Origin: Telluria antibiotica
GTDB lineage: Bacteria > Pseudomonadota > Gammaproteobacteria > Burkholderiales > Burkholderiaceae_D
Assembly: GCF_011682055.1 (NCBI RefSeq)
Contig: NZ_JAAQOM010000002.1
Location: 434,001 to 498,000, forward strand
Direction of reading: 5' to 3'
DNA: 64,000 nucleotides
Part shown: piece after piece, positions 35,165-44,005 of the stretch
How the letters are laid out: the number at the start of each line of letters is the position of its first letter
Position numbering within the stretch: position 1 is the stretch's first letter
Translations under genes and position numbers: made by a program
Notes under the pieces: generated by a model
What the model saw: the letters and a program-made list of their open reading frames with translations, nothing else
The model's database searches: none
What the model was told of the DNA's origin: nothing

Positions 35165-36180
35165 CACTTGCCCACCTTGCGCGGCGGCGTCACGGTGCCG
35201 CGCAGGACAGCGCAGCACGGCACGCGCAGGACGGTCGCGTCCCGGTCGGCACCGAGCGCGCGCCGCGCGGCGATCGCGCCGATCTCGCGGTACGGCAGGG
35301 TGACGGTCGTCAGGCCGGGATCCGATGCTTCCGACAGCAGGCGGAAATCGTCGAAGCCGACGACGGAAATATCTTCGGGCACGCGAATGCCGCGCCGCTG
35401 CAGGGTGAAGATGACGCGGATCGCCATCTTGTCGTTACCGCACAGGATGGCGGTGGGACGCTCGTCCGTCGCGAACAGGCGGTCCAGGCGGTCCTTGAGG
35501 TGCGTGAACTCGTCCTCGTCGGGCGTCGTGCCGTGCAGCAGCCACGCTTCGTTCGGCTGCACGCCGTAATCCCGCATCGCATGACGGAAGCCCTGCATGC
35601 GCAGCGTGGTCGCCACCATGCCGTCGGTGAGTTGCAGGAACGCGATCTTGCGGTGGCCGGCCCGCAGCACGGCCTCCACCGCCGCGTAACCGCCGCCTTC
35701 GTCGTCCGGCACGACTTGCGCGAACCGGGGCGTCTCCTCGAAGCAGTTGGCCAGCACGGCCGGCGTCTGGCCCAGCGTCTCGTTCACGGTCACGACGCGG
35801 TGGAACGTGGTGGCGAAGATGATGGCTTCGACGCGGCGCGTACGCATGTCCGCCACGAGACGGCTCGCGACCTGCGGCTGCCCCCCCGTCTCGCCGATGA
35901 TGAGCATCTTGCCCAGGTCCTCGCAGACCGACTGGATGCCCTTGATGATCTCGGACGAATCCGGCGTCGTGGTCAGCCTGTCCGCGATGACCGCCACGAG
36001 GTCGGTCGGCCGCCCGCGCAGCATGCGGGCCGCCGCGGACGGGGCAAAGTCGAGCGCCTGCATGGCCTGCTCGATCCGTTTGCGGGTCTTTTCCGACACG
36101 CTGCTCGCATCGTTCAGCACGCGCGACACGGTCTTGATCGATACGCCGGCTTTTTCGGCGACATCGTGAATGGTCGACAC
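35164..36180 (-). CDS. LacI-family transcriptional repressor of the fructan locus
   Basis: A 338-residue regulator with an N-terminal LacI helix-turn-helix (STIHDVAEKAGVSIKTVSRVLN) and a periplasmic-binding-like sugar domain (about 60-335). The hinge region has SAAARMLRG, so minor-groove contacts are expected. I chose GTG at 36180 because AAGGAGACGAG stands directly before it and the HTH begins at once; the in-frame ATG at 36264 falls inside the operator. It is the first gene of the transporter unit and should repress that unit plus the two others carrying the same operator until a sugar or sugar phosphate binds. Confidence 0.92.
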   Translation of the reverse strand: MSTIHDVAEKAGVSIKTVSRVLNDASSVSEKTRKRIEQAMQALDFAPSAAARMLRGRPTDLVAVIADRLTTTPDSSEIIKGIQSVCEDLGKMLIIGETGGQPQVASRLVADMRTRRVEAIIFATTFHRVVTVNETLGQTPAVLANCFEETPRFAQVVPDDEGGGYAAVEAVLRAGHRKIAFLQLTDGMVATTLRMQGFRHAMRDYGVQPNEAWLLHGTTPDEDEFTHLKDRLDRLFATDERPTAILCGNDKMAIRVIFTLQRRGIRVPEDISVVGFDDFRLLSEASDPGLTTVTLPYREIGAIAARRALGADRDATVLRVPCCAVLRGTVTPPRKVGK

Positions 36181-36246
36181 CTCGTCTCCTTGGCCTGGGG
36201 CCTTCCAGTCGGGTTCAATCCGGTCCGGCGCGAGGTGCCGTCGCGA

Positions 36247-36265
36247 GTTGTCCAACGTTGTCATT
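36247..36265 (-). promoter_or_regulatory. LacI-type operator, lacI-transporter unit
   Basis: On the minus strand this reads AATGACAACGTTGGACAAC. The first 13 bases match the AATGACAACGTTGTCATT palindrome exactly, so this is the best of the three copies. It begins at or just after the transcription start predicted from the promoter at 36273-36301, a classic repressor position, and implies autoregulation. Confidence 0.8.
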
Positions 36266-36272
36266 GATCGAG

Positions 36273-36301
36273 ATGCTATCGGCTTTTTGTGCGGAGGTCA
36301 A
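36273..36301 (-). promoter_or_regulatory. sigma-70 type promoter of the lacI-ABC unit
   Basis: On the minus strand TTGACC (36301-36296) and TAGCAT (36278-36273) are separated by 17 bases. The start of transcription would fall near 36266, directly at the operator. Confidence 0.65.
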
Positions 36302-36387
36302 CAACCAGGCTTGATCCGGATAGATACGGCGGTTCTCTTTTGACACAGGGTGAGCTTGCCGGCTGGACCAGCGTAAATCATCCGTTT

Positions 36388-36430
36388 TTGATCCAAGTCA
36401 TTCAGTAATGAGCCACTTGGCGCGTATCTT
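36388..36430 (+). promoter_or_regulatory. imperfect FNR box plus -10 element, cytochrome b561/P-type ATPase
   Basis: TTGATCCAAGTCAT (36388-36401) has a perfect left half and two changes in the right half. TATCTT (36425-36430) begins 30.5 bases from the box centre, close to the class II FNR arrangement (box near -41.5). The exporter and SYLF promoters show the same distance. Confidence 0.65.
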
Positions 36431-36481
36431 TGTGCAGCATCATTTGCGACTTCGTACCATTTTCCTGTTGTGGAGATACCA

Positions 36482-37087
36482 ATGACCACCGACTCGACCT
36501 GGACCTTGAAGCGGCGAGCCCACGTCACCGCAGGCGGCGACCGCGCGACCTACGACACGTTCTCGATCGCCCTGCACTGGCTGACCGCGGTGCTCGTATT
36601 GCTGCAGTTTGTGCTCGCGGCAACGTGGGAATGGTTCGGGCGTCCGACGGAACGGCTGATGGTCGTCGCCCACATGTCGTTCGGCATCGTTCTGGCCGCC
36701 GTGATCGTGGTCCGCGTCGCCTGGCGCCTGGTGCCGGGCCGCCGGACGCCCGCTGCCGTTTCCGGCTGGGCCGGCATGGCAGCGAGGACGGTCCATGTCC
36801 TGCTCTACTGCATGCTCGCTGCGGAGGCGGTGCTCGGTTTCGTATTGCGCTGGGCGGGCAACGAATCGATGAGCTTTTTCGGACTGTTGATCCCGCCGCC
36901 GTTCGCCCCCTTCTCCAAACCGGCGCTACACTTGGTGGAGGAGCTGCACGAGCTGAACGGCTGGGCCATCGTCATTCTCGCCGCGGGCCACGCCGCCGCC
37001 GCGCTCTACCATCACTACGTATTGCGCGATCCGGTGCTGTCGCGGATGCTGCCGTCGGGTCGCAGGCACCTGTTTCCAGACGGCTGA
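36482..37087 (+). CDS. cytochrome b561-type membrane protein
   Basis: A 201-residue protein with four membrane helices and paired histidines fitting b-haem ligation (ALHWLTA in helix 1, VVAHMSFG in helix 2, GHAAAALYHH in helix 4). In the family it carries electrons between quinones and other carriers, or protects against superoxide. It stands behind an FNR-like site, and its ATG at 36482 has TGGAG just upstream. A cation ATPase gene follows after 110 bases in the same direction. A second b561 protein is at 62346-62897. Confidence 0.85.
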   Translation: MTTDSTWTLKRRAHVTAGGDRATYDTFSIALHWLTAVLVLLQFVLAATWEWFGRPTERLMVVAHMSFGIVLAAVIVVRVAWRLVPGRRTPAAVSGWAGMAARTVHVLLYCMLAAEAVLGFVLRWAGNESMSFFGLLIPPPFAPFSKPALHLVEELHELNGWAIVILAAGHAAAALYHHYVLRDPVLSRMLPSGRRHLFPDG

Positions 37088-37197
37088 CGACAGGACGGCT
37101 CCGCCGTCTTCCGCTCAATCCTCGACACCCGCCCCGCACGGCGGCTCACCGCGGCATTCTGGATGCGTTGCATGCCGACCGTTATCGGAAGAAGGAA

Positions 37198-39732
37198 ATG
37201 AACGAGAACGATGCCACACTGGACCGCCGCGATGCCGCGACACGACACCGCCACGACGGCCTTTCCGCCGCCGAGGCCGCACACAGGCTCGCCGCCGACG
37301 GTCCCAACGCCCTGCCCGACCGCACGCGGCGTGGCTGGCACGTGATCCTCGGCGACGCGGCGCGCGAGCCAATGTTCCTGCTGCTGGTCGGCGCCGCGCT
37401 GCTCTACCTGCCGCTGGGGGAACCGCGCGAGAGCGCCTTCCTGTTGCTGATGGTCGTGCTCATGCTGGGCATGACGCTGTATCAGGAAGGACGGACGGAA
37501 CGCGCATTGCAGGCACTGCGCGACCTGAGCGCCCCCACCGCCACGGTCGTGCGCGACGGCCGCAGATGGCAGGTGCCCGCCGCCGATGTCGTGCGCGGCG
37601 ACGTTGTCGTGCTGACGGAAGGCGACCGCGTGCCGGCCGACGCCGTCGTCGTCGAGACGAGCGGCCTGCTGGCGGACGAGTCGTTGCTGACGGGCGAGTC
37701 CGTCCCCGTCGCCAAGCGGGCGGGCCTTCCCACCGCACCGCCCGTCCAGCCGGGCGGCGCCGATCTGCCATGGGTATTCGCAGGCACCCTGGTCGTGCAG
37801 GGAGACGCCCTGGCCCAGGTGGCCGCCACGGGCGCGCGCAGCGAGCTCGGACGCATCGGCGCGGCGCTCGGCGCGATCCGTCCGCCGTCCGGCCGCCTGC
37901 AGCACGACACCCACACGCTCGCGCGCCGCATGGCCGTGCTGGGCCTGGCGGTGAGCGTCCTGCTCGTGCTGCTGCTCGGCTGGCGCTCCGGCGACTGGCT
38001 GCAGGCATTGCTGGCCGGCGTGGCCCTGTCGATGTCCGTGCTGCCGGCCGAGTTTCCGGTCATCCTCACCGTGTTCCCCGCGATCGGCGCGTGGCGCCTG
38101 GCGCGCGACCGCGTACTGACGCGGCGCCTGGCCGCCATCGAAGTGCTCGGCTCGACGTCGGTGCTGTGCGTCGACAAGACCGGCACCCTGACGGAAAACC
38201 GCATGGCACTGCGCCGGCTGTGGCATGCGGGCGCCGGACACGACATGGTAGCGGGCGCGCCGCTGGCGCCGGCGCTGCGCGAACTGCTGGACGTCGCCGT
38301 GCGCGCGAGCCGTCCGCAATCGCACGACCCGATAGAGGAAGCGCTGCGGCAGGCGCAGGCGGCACAGGCGGCGGTGCCGGCACACGAGCCGGGGCACATG
38401 GTGCGCGAATATGGCCTGACGGCGAACCGGCCGGCGATGATCCGGATCTGGAGCGACGGCGATGTGTCCTTTGCCGCCGCCAAGGGCGCGCCGGAGACCA
38501 TCGCCGCCCTGTGCCCCGAGAATCAGCGTACGCTGGCGCACGCGGCCGCGGCGGACATGGCCCGCGCCGGGTTGCGGGTCCTCGCCGTGGCCGAGGCCCG
38601 CGGCATCGCACCGCCCTGGCCGGACGACCCTGCGACGCTGCACTACAACCTGCTGGGCCTGGTGGCGCTGGCCGACCCGCTGCGCGCCGACATCCCCGAC
38701 GCGGTGGCCGAATGCCGGCGCGCCGGCGTCAGGGTGCTGATGGTAACGGGCGACCATCCCGAGACGGCGGCCGCCATCGCGCGCCAGGCCGGCCTGGCCG
38801 ACAGCGCCATCGTGACGGGCCCGGACATCGCGCGCCTCGACACGGAGCGGCTCGCCACCCGGCTCGAAGGCGTCAGCGTATGCGCGCGCATCCTGCCGGG
38901 CCAGAAGCTGGCCATCGTGCAGGCCCTGCAGCACCGCGGCGCCGTCGTGGCGATGACCGGGGATGGTGTCAACGACGCGCCGGCGCTGCGCGCCGCCGAC
39001 GTCGGCGTGGCGATGGGACGGCGCGGCACCGACGTGGCGCGCGAGGCGGCCGAGTTGACGCTGCTCGACGACCGCTTTCCGTCGCTGGTGCTGGCGCTGC
39101 GCGCGGGCCGCCGCATCTTCAGCAACATGCGCAAGTCGATGCGCTACGTCGCCGCGGCCCACGTCCCGATCACCGTGCTGGCCCTGCTGCCGCCGCTGCT
39201 CGGCTGGCCGGTGCTGCTGTATCCGCCGCACATCGTATTCCTCGAACTGGTGATCGACCCGGCCTGTTCGCTGGCGTTCGAGAACGAGCCGGAAGAGCCG
39301 GACCTGATGCGCCGCCCGCCACGTCCGCCCGACGAATCCGTGCTGGACCGGCGCGCATTGCTGGCGGCGCTGCTGCGCGGGCTATGGGCGGCGGCGCTGC
39401 TGGCCGCGTGCTATGGCTGGGCGCTCGCCCGGCTGCCCGTCCGCCAGGCCGCGGCGACGGCATTCGCCGCGCTGATCCTGTGCAATCTCGGACTGCTGCT
39501 GAGCCATCGCCAGCGCGGTCTCCTGGCCGCGCTGCGGACCGTGAACGCCGTGTTCGTCGCCATCGCGGCCGGCGCGCTGGGCCTGCTGGCGGCGGCATTG
39601 TGGTGGCCGCCCCTTGCCGAGCTGTTCCGCTTCGCGCCACCGCCAGGCCGGTGGCTCGCGCTGGCCTTGCTGACCGCCGTCGCGATGCTCCTGGGCCTGC
39701 AGGCCACGCGTGCCGCCGGCCCGGGACGCTAG
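37198..39732 (+). CDS. P-type cation-transporting ATPase (P2-like)
   Basis: An 844-residue ATPase with the full set of cytoplasmic motifs: actuator TGES (165-168), phosphorylation site D326 in DKTGTLT, and the hinge TGDGVNDAPAL. The N-terminal cation ATPase domain (GLSAAEAAHRLAADGPN) and C-terminal helices are present. The helix 4 ion site reads PAEFP (283-287) where calcium pumps have PEGLP and many relatives PEEFP. The ion is unknown; calcium, magnesium or manganese are candidates. In the mycobacterial dormancy set a P2 pump (CtpF) has a similar place. The start is the ATG at 37198 behind GAAGGA. Confidence 0.88.
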   Translation: MNENDATLDRRDAATRHRHDGLSAAEAAHRLAADGPNALPDRTRRGWHVILGDAAREPMFLLLVGAALLYLPLGEPRESAFLLLMVVLMLGMTLYQEGRTERALQALRDLSAPTATVVRDGRRWQVPAADVVRGDVVVLTEGDRVPADAVVVETSGLLADESLLTGESVPVAKRAGLPTAPPVQPGGADLPWVFAGTLVVQGDALAQVAATGARSELGRIGAALGAIRPPSGRLQHDTHTLARRMAVLGLAVSVLLVLLLGWRSGDWLQALLAGVALSMSVLPAEFPVILTVFPAIGAWRLARDRVLTRRLAAIEVLGSTSVLCVDKTGTLTENRMALRRLWHAGAGHDMVAGAPLAPALRELLDVAVRASRPQSHDPIEEALRQAQAAQAAVPAHEPGHMVREYGLTANRPAMIRIWSDGDVSFAAAKGAPETIAALCPENQRTLAHAAAADMARAGLRVLAVAEARGIAPPWPDDPATLHYNLLGLVALADPLRADIPDAVAECRRAGVRVLMVTGDHPETAAAIARQAGLADSAIVTGPDIARLDTERLATRLEGVSVCARILPGQKLAIVQALQHRGAVVAMTGDGVNDAPALRAADVGVAMGRRGTDVAREAAELTLLDDRFPSLVLALRAGRRIFSNMRKSMRYVAAAHVPITVLALLPPLLGWPVLLYPPHIVFLELVIDPACSLAFENEPEEPDLMRRPPRPPDESVLDRRALLAALLRGLWAAALLAACYGWALARLPVRQAAATAFAALILCNLGLLLSHRQRGLLAALRTVNAVFVAIAAGALGLLAAALWWPPLAELFRFAPPPGRWLALALLTAVAMLLGLQATRAAGPGR

Positions 39733-42404
39733 CCGTCCAACGCCAGCACCATCTCGACGTTGCCGTCGACGGCCGGCAGCAACTGGAATCCGCAGGCGCG
39801 CGCCAGCTGGTGCATCCCGACATTGTCGGCCAGGGCCACGCCGACGACGCGCTCGAGGTGGCGCGCACGGCAATAGTCGAGCAAGCGGCCCATCAGCAGG
39901 CGGCCCAGCCCGCGGCCATGCAGGTCGGACCGCACGATAATGGCGAACTCGCCCACGATCCCGTCCGGATCGATGGCGACGCGCACCACGCCCAGCGTCT
40001 CGGCCGTGCCGTCGGGGCCGGGCCGGGTGGCGATGAACGCCATTTCGCGCGCATAGTCGATCTGCGTGAAGCGCGCCAGCTGGGCCGGCGACAGCGCGCG
40101 CACGGTGCCGAACATGCGGAAATGGATGTCCTGCGGACTCAAGGCGGCGAAGAACGCCTCGTGGGCCGGTGCGTCTTCCGGGCGGATCGGCCGCACCAGC
40201 AGCGGGCCGAGCACGCTGTCCACGCGGCGTTCCAGGTCGTCGGGATACGGCAGGATGGCCAGCCGCGCGAGCGGGTCCTGGCCGGCGGGCGCCGGCGCGA
40301 GGCGCATCCGCGCATCCAGCGCGACGACGCCGGACGCGTCCGCCAGCAGCGGGTTGATGTCCAGTTCCGCTAGCTCGGGCACGTCGGCCGCGAGCTGCCC
40401 CACGCGCACCAGCACGTCGCAGAGCGCGTCGACGTCGGCGCGTGGATGGTCGCGGAAGCCCGCCAGCAGCCGTGCGGCCCGCGTCCGGCCCACGAGGTCG
40501 GCCGCGAGCACGCGGTTCAGCGGCGGCAGGGCGACGGCCTGGTCGGCCGTCACCTCGACCGCCACGCCGCCCTGGCCGAACAGCACGACCGGTCCGAACA
40601 CGGGGTCGGTGGCGATGCCGACGATCAGTTCGTGCGCGCGCGGACGACGCGCCATGGCCTGCACCGTGAAGCCGGCCACGCGGGCGTGCGGGAGCGCGGC
40701 GCGCACGCGCGCGCGCATCGCGTCCTGCGCCTGCGCCAGCGCGGCGGCGTCCGCGAGGTCGAGCACGACGCCGCCGACGTCCGTCTTGTGCACGATGTCC
40801 GGCGACAGGATCTTGAGCGCGACCGGGTAACCGATCCGGCACGCGGCGGCCAGGGCACCATCGAGGTCGCGCGCCGTCTCCGTCCGTACGACGGGGATGC
40901 CGTAGGCGGCGAGGATCGCCTTGGCGTCGGCCTCGCCGACCGCCGTCGTACCCGCTTCCAGCAACCCGGCGACGCGCGCCCGCGCCGCGGCCCGGTCCGG
41001 TGCGGCCAGCGCGCCGGCCTGCGGTACCTGCATCAACGTCTTCTGGTTGCGCGCGTAGTCGACCAGTTGCAGGAAGCCGCGTACGGCCTCCTCCGGCGTG
41101 TCGAACACGGGCACGCCCGCATCGAGGCACAGGCCGCGCGCCTGGGCGACGCTCGCCCCGCCCAGCCAGCAGCACAGGACCGGCCGCTCCGCCGCGCGCA
41201 GCAGCGGCAGCAAGGCGCGGGCGATATCCGCGCTGGGCACGATGGCCGTCGGCGCATGGATCAGCAGGGCGGCGTCGGCACCCGGCTCGTCGAGCAGTGC
41301 CCGCAACGCCATGACATAGCGTTCGACGGGCGCGTCGCCGATGACGTCGACCGGATTGCCGTGCGACCAGGTGGCGGGAAGATGATCGGACAGGTGGGCC
41401 AGCGTGGCCGGCGCCAGTTGCGCGAGCGTGCCGCCGCCCGCGACCAGCGCATCCGTCGCCATCACGCCCGGGCCGCCGCCATTGGTCAGGATCGCGAGAC
41501 GCGGCCCGGCCGGCCGGCGCGCCTGCGCGAGGATCGCGACGGCGTCGAACAGTTCGCCCGTCGAATACACGCGCAGCATGCCGGCGCGGCGCAGCGCGGC
41601 GTCGTAGACGATGTCCGAACCGGCGAGCGCGCCCGTATGGCTGAACGCCGCGTGCGCCGCCTCGGCCACCCTGCCCGCCTTGACGATCACCGTGGGCTTC
41701 GCGCGCGCCGCCCCGCGCGCCGCCGACATGAACTTGCGCGCCTGGCGCACGCTCTCGGCGTACAGCAGGATGGCGTCCGTGCCGGGGTCGCCGGCGAGAT
41801 AGTCGAGCAAGTCGCCGAAGTCGACGTCGCTGCCGTCGCCCAGCGAGACGAAGCAGGAAAAGCCGATCCTGCGCGTGCGCGCCCAGTCCAGCACGGCCGT
41901 GACGAGCGCGCCCGACTGGGCGACGAACGCCAGGCGCCCGGGCAGCGCGGCCACCGGCGCGAAGCTGGCGTTCAGTCCGCGCCCCGGCACCAGCAGGCCC
42001 ACGCAGTTCGGGCCGAGGATGCGCAGCAGGTGCGGCCTGGCCGCGTCCAGCATCGCCTGGCGCAGCGTGCCGCCGCCGGGCGCCTGCGCGTCGAGCCCGG
42101 CGCTCAGGACGACGGCCGCCTTGCAGCCGCGCTCGCCCAGCGTGGCGATGATGTCCGGCACGGTGGCGGCCGGCGTGCAGATCACGGCCAGTCCCGGCGC
42201 CCGCGGGAGGTCGGCCACGTCGCGAAAGACGGGCAGGCCGCCGAGTGCCCCGTACTTCGGGTTGACGGGCCAGACCGGACCGGAGAATCCCCCGCCGGCG
42301 ACGTTGGCCAGTACCGTGGCGCCGACGCTGCCGGGACGCGCCGACGCGCCGACGACGGCGACCGAATCCGGCGCGAAGACATGGTTCAGGTACCGCATGC
42401 TCAT
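39729..42404 (-). CDS. ADP-forming acyl-CoA synthetase fused to GNAT acetyltransferase (Pat/YfiQ-like)
   Basis: An 891-residue fusion. A CoA-binding domain (about 8-130) and succinyl-CoA ligase-like domain (to about 450) are followed by an ATP-grasp domain (about 475-690) and a C-terminal GNAT domain (about 725-891; the acetyl-CoA loop includes RSDLHGRGLGRLL). This is the layout of Pat/PatZ lysine acetyltransferases, which often silence acetyl-CoA synthetase. Unlike the enterobacterial enzymes, the catalytic histidine of ADP-forming synthetases seems kept (H256 in SHTGALAGSD), so it may still make acetate and ATP from acetyl-CoA. It is the last gene of an Hsp20-ADH unit. GGAGAGG precedes the ATG. 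Confidence 0.87.
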   Translation of the reverse strand: MSMRYLNHVFAPDSVAVVGASARPGSVGATVLANVAGGGFSGPVWPVNPKYGALGGLPVFRDVADLPRAPGLAVICTPAATVPDIIATLGERGCKAAVVLSAGLDAQAPGGGTLRQAMLDAARPHLLRILGPNCVGLLVPGRGLNASFAPVAALPGRLAFVAQSGALVTAVLDWARTRRIGFSCFVSLGDGSDVDFGDLLDYLAGDPGTDAILLYAESVRQARKFMSAARGAARAKPTVIVKAGRVAEAAHAAFSHTGALAGSDIVYDAALRRAGMLRVYSTGELFDAVAILAQARRPAGPRLAILTNGGGPGVMATDALVAGGGTLAQLAPATLAHLSDHLPATWSHGNPVDVIGDAPVERYVMALRALLDEPGADAALLIHAPTAIVPSADIARALLPLLRAAERPVLCCWLGGASVAQARGLCLDAGVPVFDTPEEAVRGFLQLVDYARNQKTLMQVPQAGALAAPDRAAARARVAGLLEAGTTAVGEADAKAILAAYGIPVVRTETARDLDGALAAACRIGYPVALKILSPDIVHKTDVGGVVLDLADAAALAQAQDAMRARVRAALPHARVAGFTVQAMARRPRAHELIVGIATDPVFGPVVLFGQGGVAVEVTADQAVALPPLNRVLAADLVGRTRAARLLAGFRDHPRADVDALCDVLVRVGQLAADVPELAELDINPLLADASGVVALDARMRLAPAPAGQDPLARLAILPYPDDLERRVDSVLGPLLVRPIRPEDAPAHEAFFAALSPQDIHFRMFGTVRALSPAQLARFTQIDYAREMAFIATRPGPDGTAETLGVVRVAIDPDGIVGEFAIIVRSDLHGRGLGRLLMGRLLDYCRARHLERVVGVALADNVGMHQLARACGFQLLPAVDGNVEMVLALDG

Positions 42405-42435
42405 GTTGCCTCTCCCGCGCCACGGCGCGTCGCCG

Positions 42436-43473
42436 TCACGCCACCTCGATGACGACTTTCATCGCATGGGTATCGGCCGCGCGCCCGAACGTGTCGTAGG
42501 CGCGGTCCATGTCCTCGAAGCGGAACCGGTGGGTGATGAGCGTCGCCGCCTCGAGCTTGCGCGACAGCACGGCCCGGAGCAGTTGTGGCGTCGTCACGGT
42601 GTCGACCAGGCGCGTGGTGATCGTGATGTTGTGCGACCAGAGCCGCTCCAGGTGGAGGTCGACCTTCGTGCCGTGCACGCCGATGTTCGCGATCGTGCCC
42701 CCCGGCGCCACCAGGTCCTCGCACAGTTCGAAGCTGGCCGGGACGCCGACCGCCTCGATGACGACGTCCGCGCCGCGCCCGCCGGTGAGGCCCTTCACCA
42801 GGCCGGCCGTGTCGGCGTCCGGGGTCATCACATGGGTGGCACCGAAGCACTGTGCGATCTCGAGGCGATGGCGATCCGGATCGATGACGACCACGAGCGC
42901 GGGCGTGAAGAACTGCGCCGTCAGCAGCGCAGCCAGCCCGATCGGCCCGGACCCGACGATGGCGACGCTGCAACCCGGCTGGACCTTGCCGTTGAGCACG
43001 CCGCACTCGAACCCGGTCGGCAGGATGTCGCTGAGCATGGTCAGGGCATCCTCGTCGGCGCCGTCCGGAATGTGGTGCAGGCTGAAATCCGCGTGCGGAA
43101 TCCGCACGTACTCGGCCTGGGTGCCGTCGATGCGGTTGCCGAGGACCCAGCCACCGTCGAGGCAGTGCGAGTACATCCCCTTGCGGCAATATTCGCACCG
43201 GCCGCAGGACGTGATGCACGAGATCAGCACCGGGTCGCCCGGGCTGAAACCACGCACCGCGCTGCCGACCTCCTCGATCGTGCCGACACCCTCGTGGCCG
43301 AGAATCGTGCCCGGCAGACACGTCGGCACGTCGCCCTTCAGGATGTGCAGGTCGGTGCCGCAGATCGTGGTCCGCCGCAGGCGCACGATGGCGTCATCCG
43401 GTTGCCGGATGGCGGGCATCGGGCGCTCTTCCAGCCGCCGCGCGCCTGGTCCGTGGTAGACGAGGGCTCGCAT
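42436..43473 (-). CDS. zinc-dependent alcohol dehydrogenase
   Basis: A 345-residue medium-chain dehydrogenase. The catalytic zinc ligands are C38 and H60-E61 (GHEGVG), and the structural zinc is held by C90, C93, C96 and C104. The nucleotide fold shows GSGPIGLAA, and the aspartate VVIDPDRHR favours NAD. Enzymes of this subgroup oxidise or form short alcohols or act on glutathione-bound formaldehyde; no exact substrate can be given. Placed between Hsp20 and the acetyl-CoA handling enzyme, it could be a fermentative redox valve. The ATG at 43473 has GAGGAGAC upstream, 11 bases after the hsp20 stop. Confidence 0.9.
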   Translation of the reverse strand: MRALVYHGPGARRLEERPMPAIRQPDDAIVRLRRTTICGTDLHILKGDVPTCLPGTILGHEGVGTIEEVGSAVRGFSPGDPVLISCITSCGRCEYCRKGMYSHCLDGGWVLGNRIDGTQAEYVRIPHADFSLHHIPDGADEDALTMLSDILPTGFECGVLNGKVQPGCSVAIVGSGPIGLAALLTAQFFTPALVVVIDPDRHRLEIAQCFGATHVMTPDADTAGLVKGLTGGRGADVVIEAVGVPASFELCEDLVAPGGTIANIGVHGTKVDLHLERLWSHNITITTRLVDTVTTPQLLRAVLSRKLEAATLITHRFRFEDMDRAYDTFGRAADTHAMKVVIEVA

Positions 43474-43484
43474 GATGGGTCTCC

Positions 43485-43925
43485 TCAATGGATGTCGAGC
43501 CGGTGCATGCCGGCGCCCGCTTTTTTCGGCAGGGTCAGCTTGAGGACGCCGTGCTCGTAGCGCGCTTCCGCCTTCGCGTCGTCCACCGGGTTCGGCAGCG
43601 TGAACGCCCGGTACTGCTGGCCCCAATGACGTTCGCTGTGCACGGTGTTGCCGCGCTTTTTCTCCGTATCCTGCTTGCGCTCGGCGGAAATCACGACGCG
43701 GTTGCCGTCGATCTCGACCTTGATGTCGTCCTTCTCGACGCCGGGGATATCGGCACGGATATCGTATTCCTGCTCGGTTTCGTCGATGTCGAGCCGGATG
43801 GCGGGGACGTCCGAGCGCCACTGGCCCGGCTGGCGGAACGCACGCAGCATGTCCTCGACATTGCGGACGGGATCGAACGACATCAGGTCGGTGAACGGTT
43901 CGAACGGTTTCAGATGGTGAGACAT
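43485..43925 (-). CDS. small heat-shock protein, Hsp20/alpha-crystallin family
   Basis: A 146-residue ATP-independent holdase. The alpha-crystallin domain spans about 42-135, with YDIRADIPGVEKDDIKVEI at its start and the typical GVLKLTLPK near its end. It would bind unfolding proteins during stress. It leads a unit with ADH and the acyl-CoA synthetase. No heat-shock sigma site or FNR box is seen in the 80-base gap upstream. HspX in mycobacteria is a comparable protein of the hypoxia regulon. Confidence 0.95.
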   Translation of the reverse strand: MSHHLKPFEPFTDLMSFDPVRNVEDMLRAFRQPGQWRSDVPAIRLDIDETEQEYDIRADIPGVEKDDIKVEIDGNRVVISAERKQDTEKKRGNTVHSERHWGQQYRAFTLPNPVDDAKAEARYEHGVLKLTLPKKAGAGMHRLDIH

Positions 43926-43966
43926 GATGACTCTCCCTATATGGATTGCCGGGCGATGACATGGAC

Positions 43967-43998
43967 GGCCTGCGCGGCGCCGGCGGGAGGCGCAGGCC
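43967..43998 (-). terminator. hairpin downstream of fnr
   Basis: GGCCTGCGC (43967-43975) and GCGCAGGCC (43990-43998) form a perfect 9-bp stem right after the fnr stop on the minus strand. No T-run follows, so termination by this stem alone is uncertain. It separates fnr from the hsp20 unit. Confidence 0.5.
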
Positions 43999-44005
43999 GC
44001 GGCCG

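Larger units (their letters stand above)
36181..36481. other. divergent regulatory region between lacI and cytochrome b561
   Basis: No gene is seen. The left part holds the lacI promoter (36273-36301) and its operator (36247-36265). The right part holds an imperfect FNR box (36388-36401) and a -10 element (36425-36430) for the b561 gene. The middle (about 36305-36380) shows nothing I can name. Confidence 0.65.
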
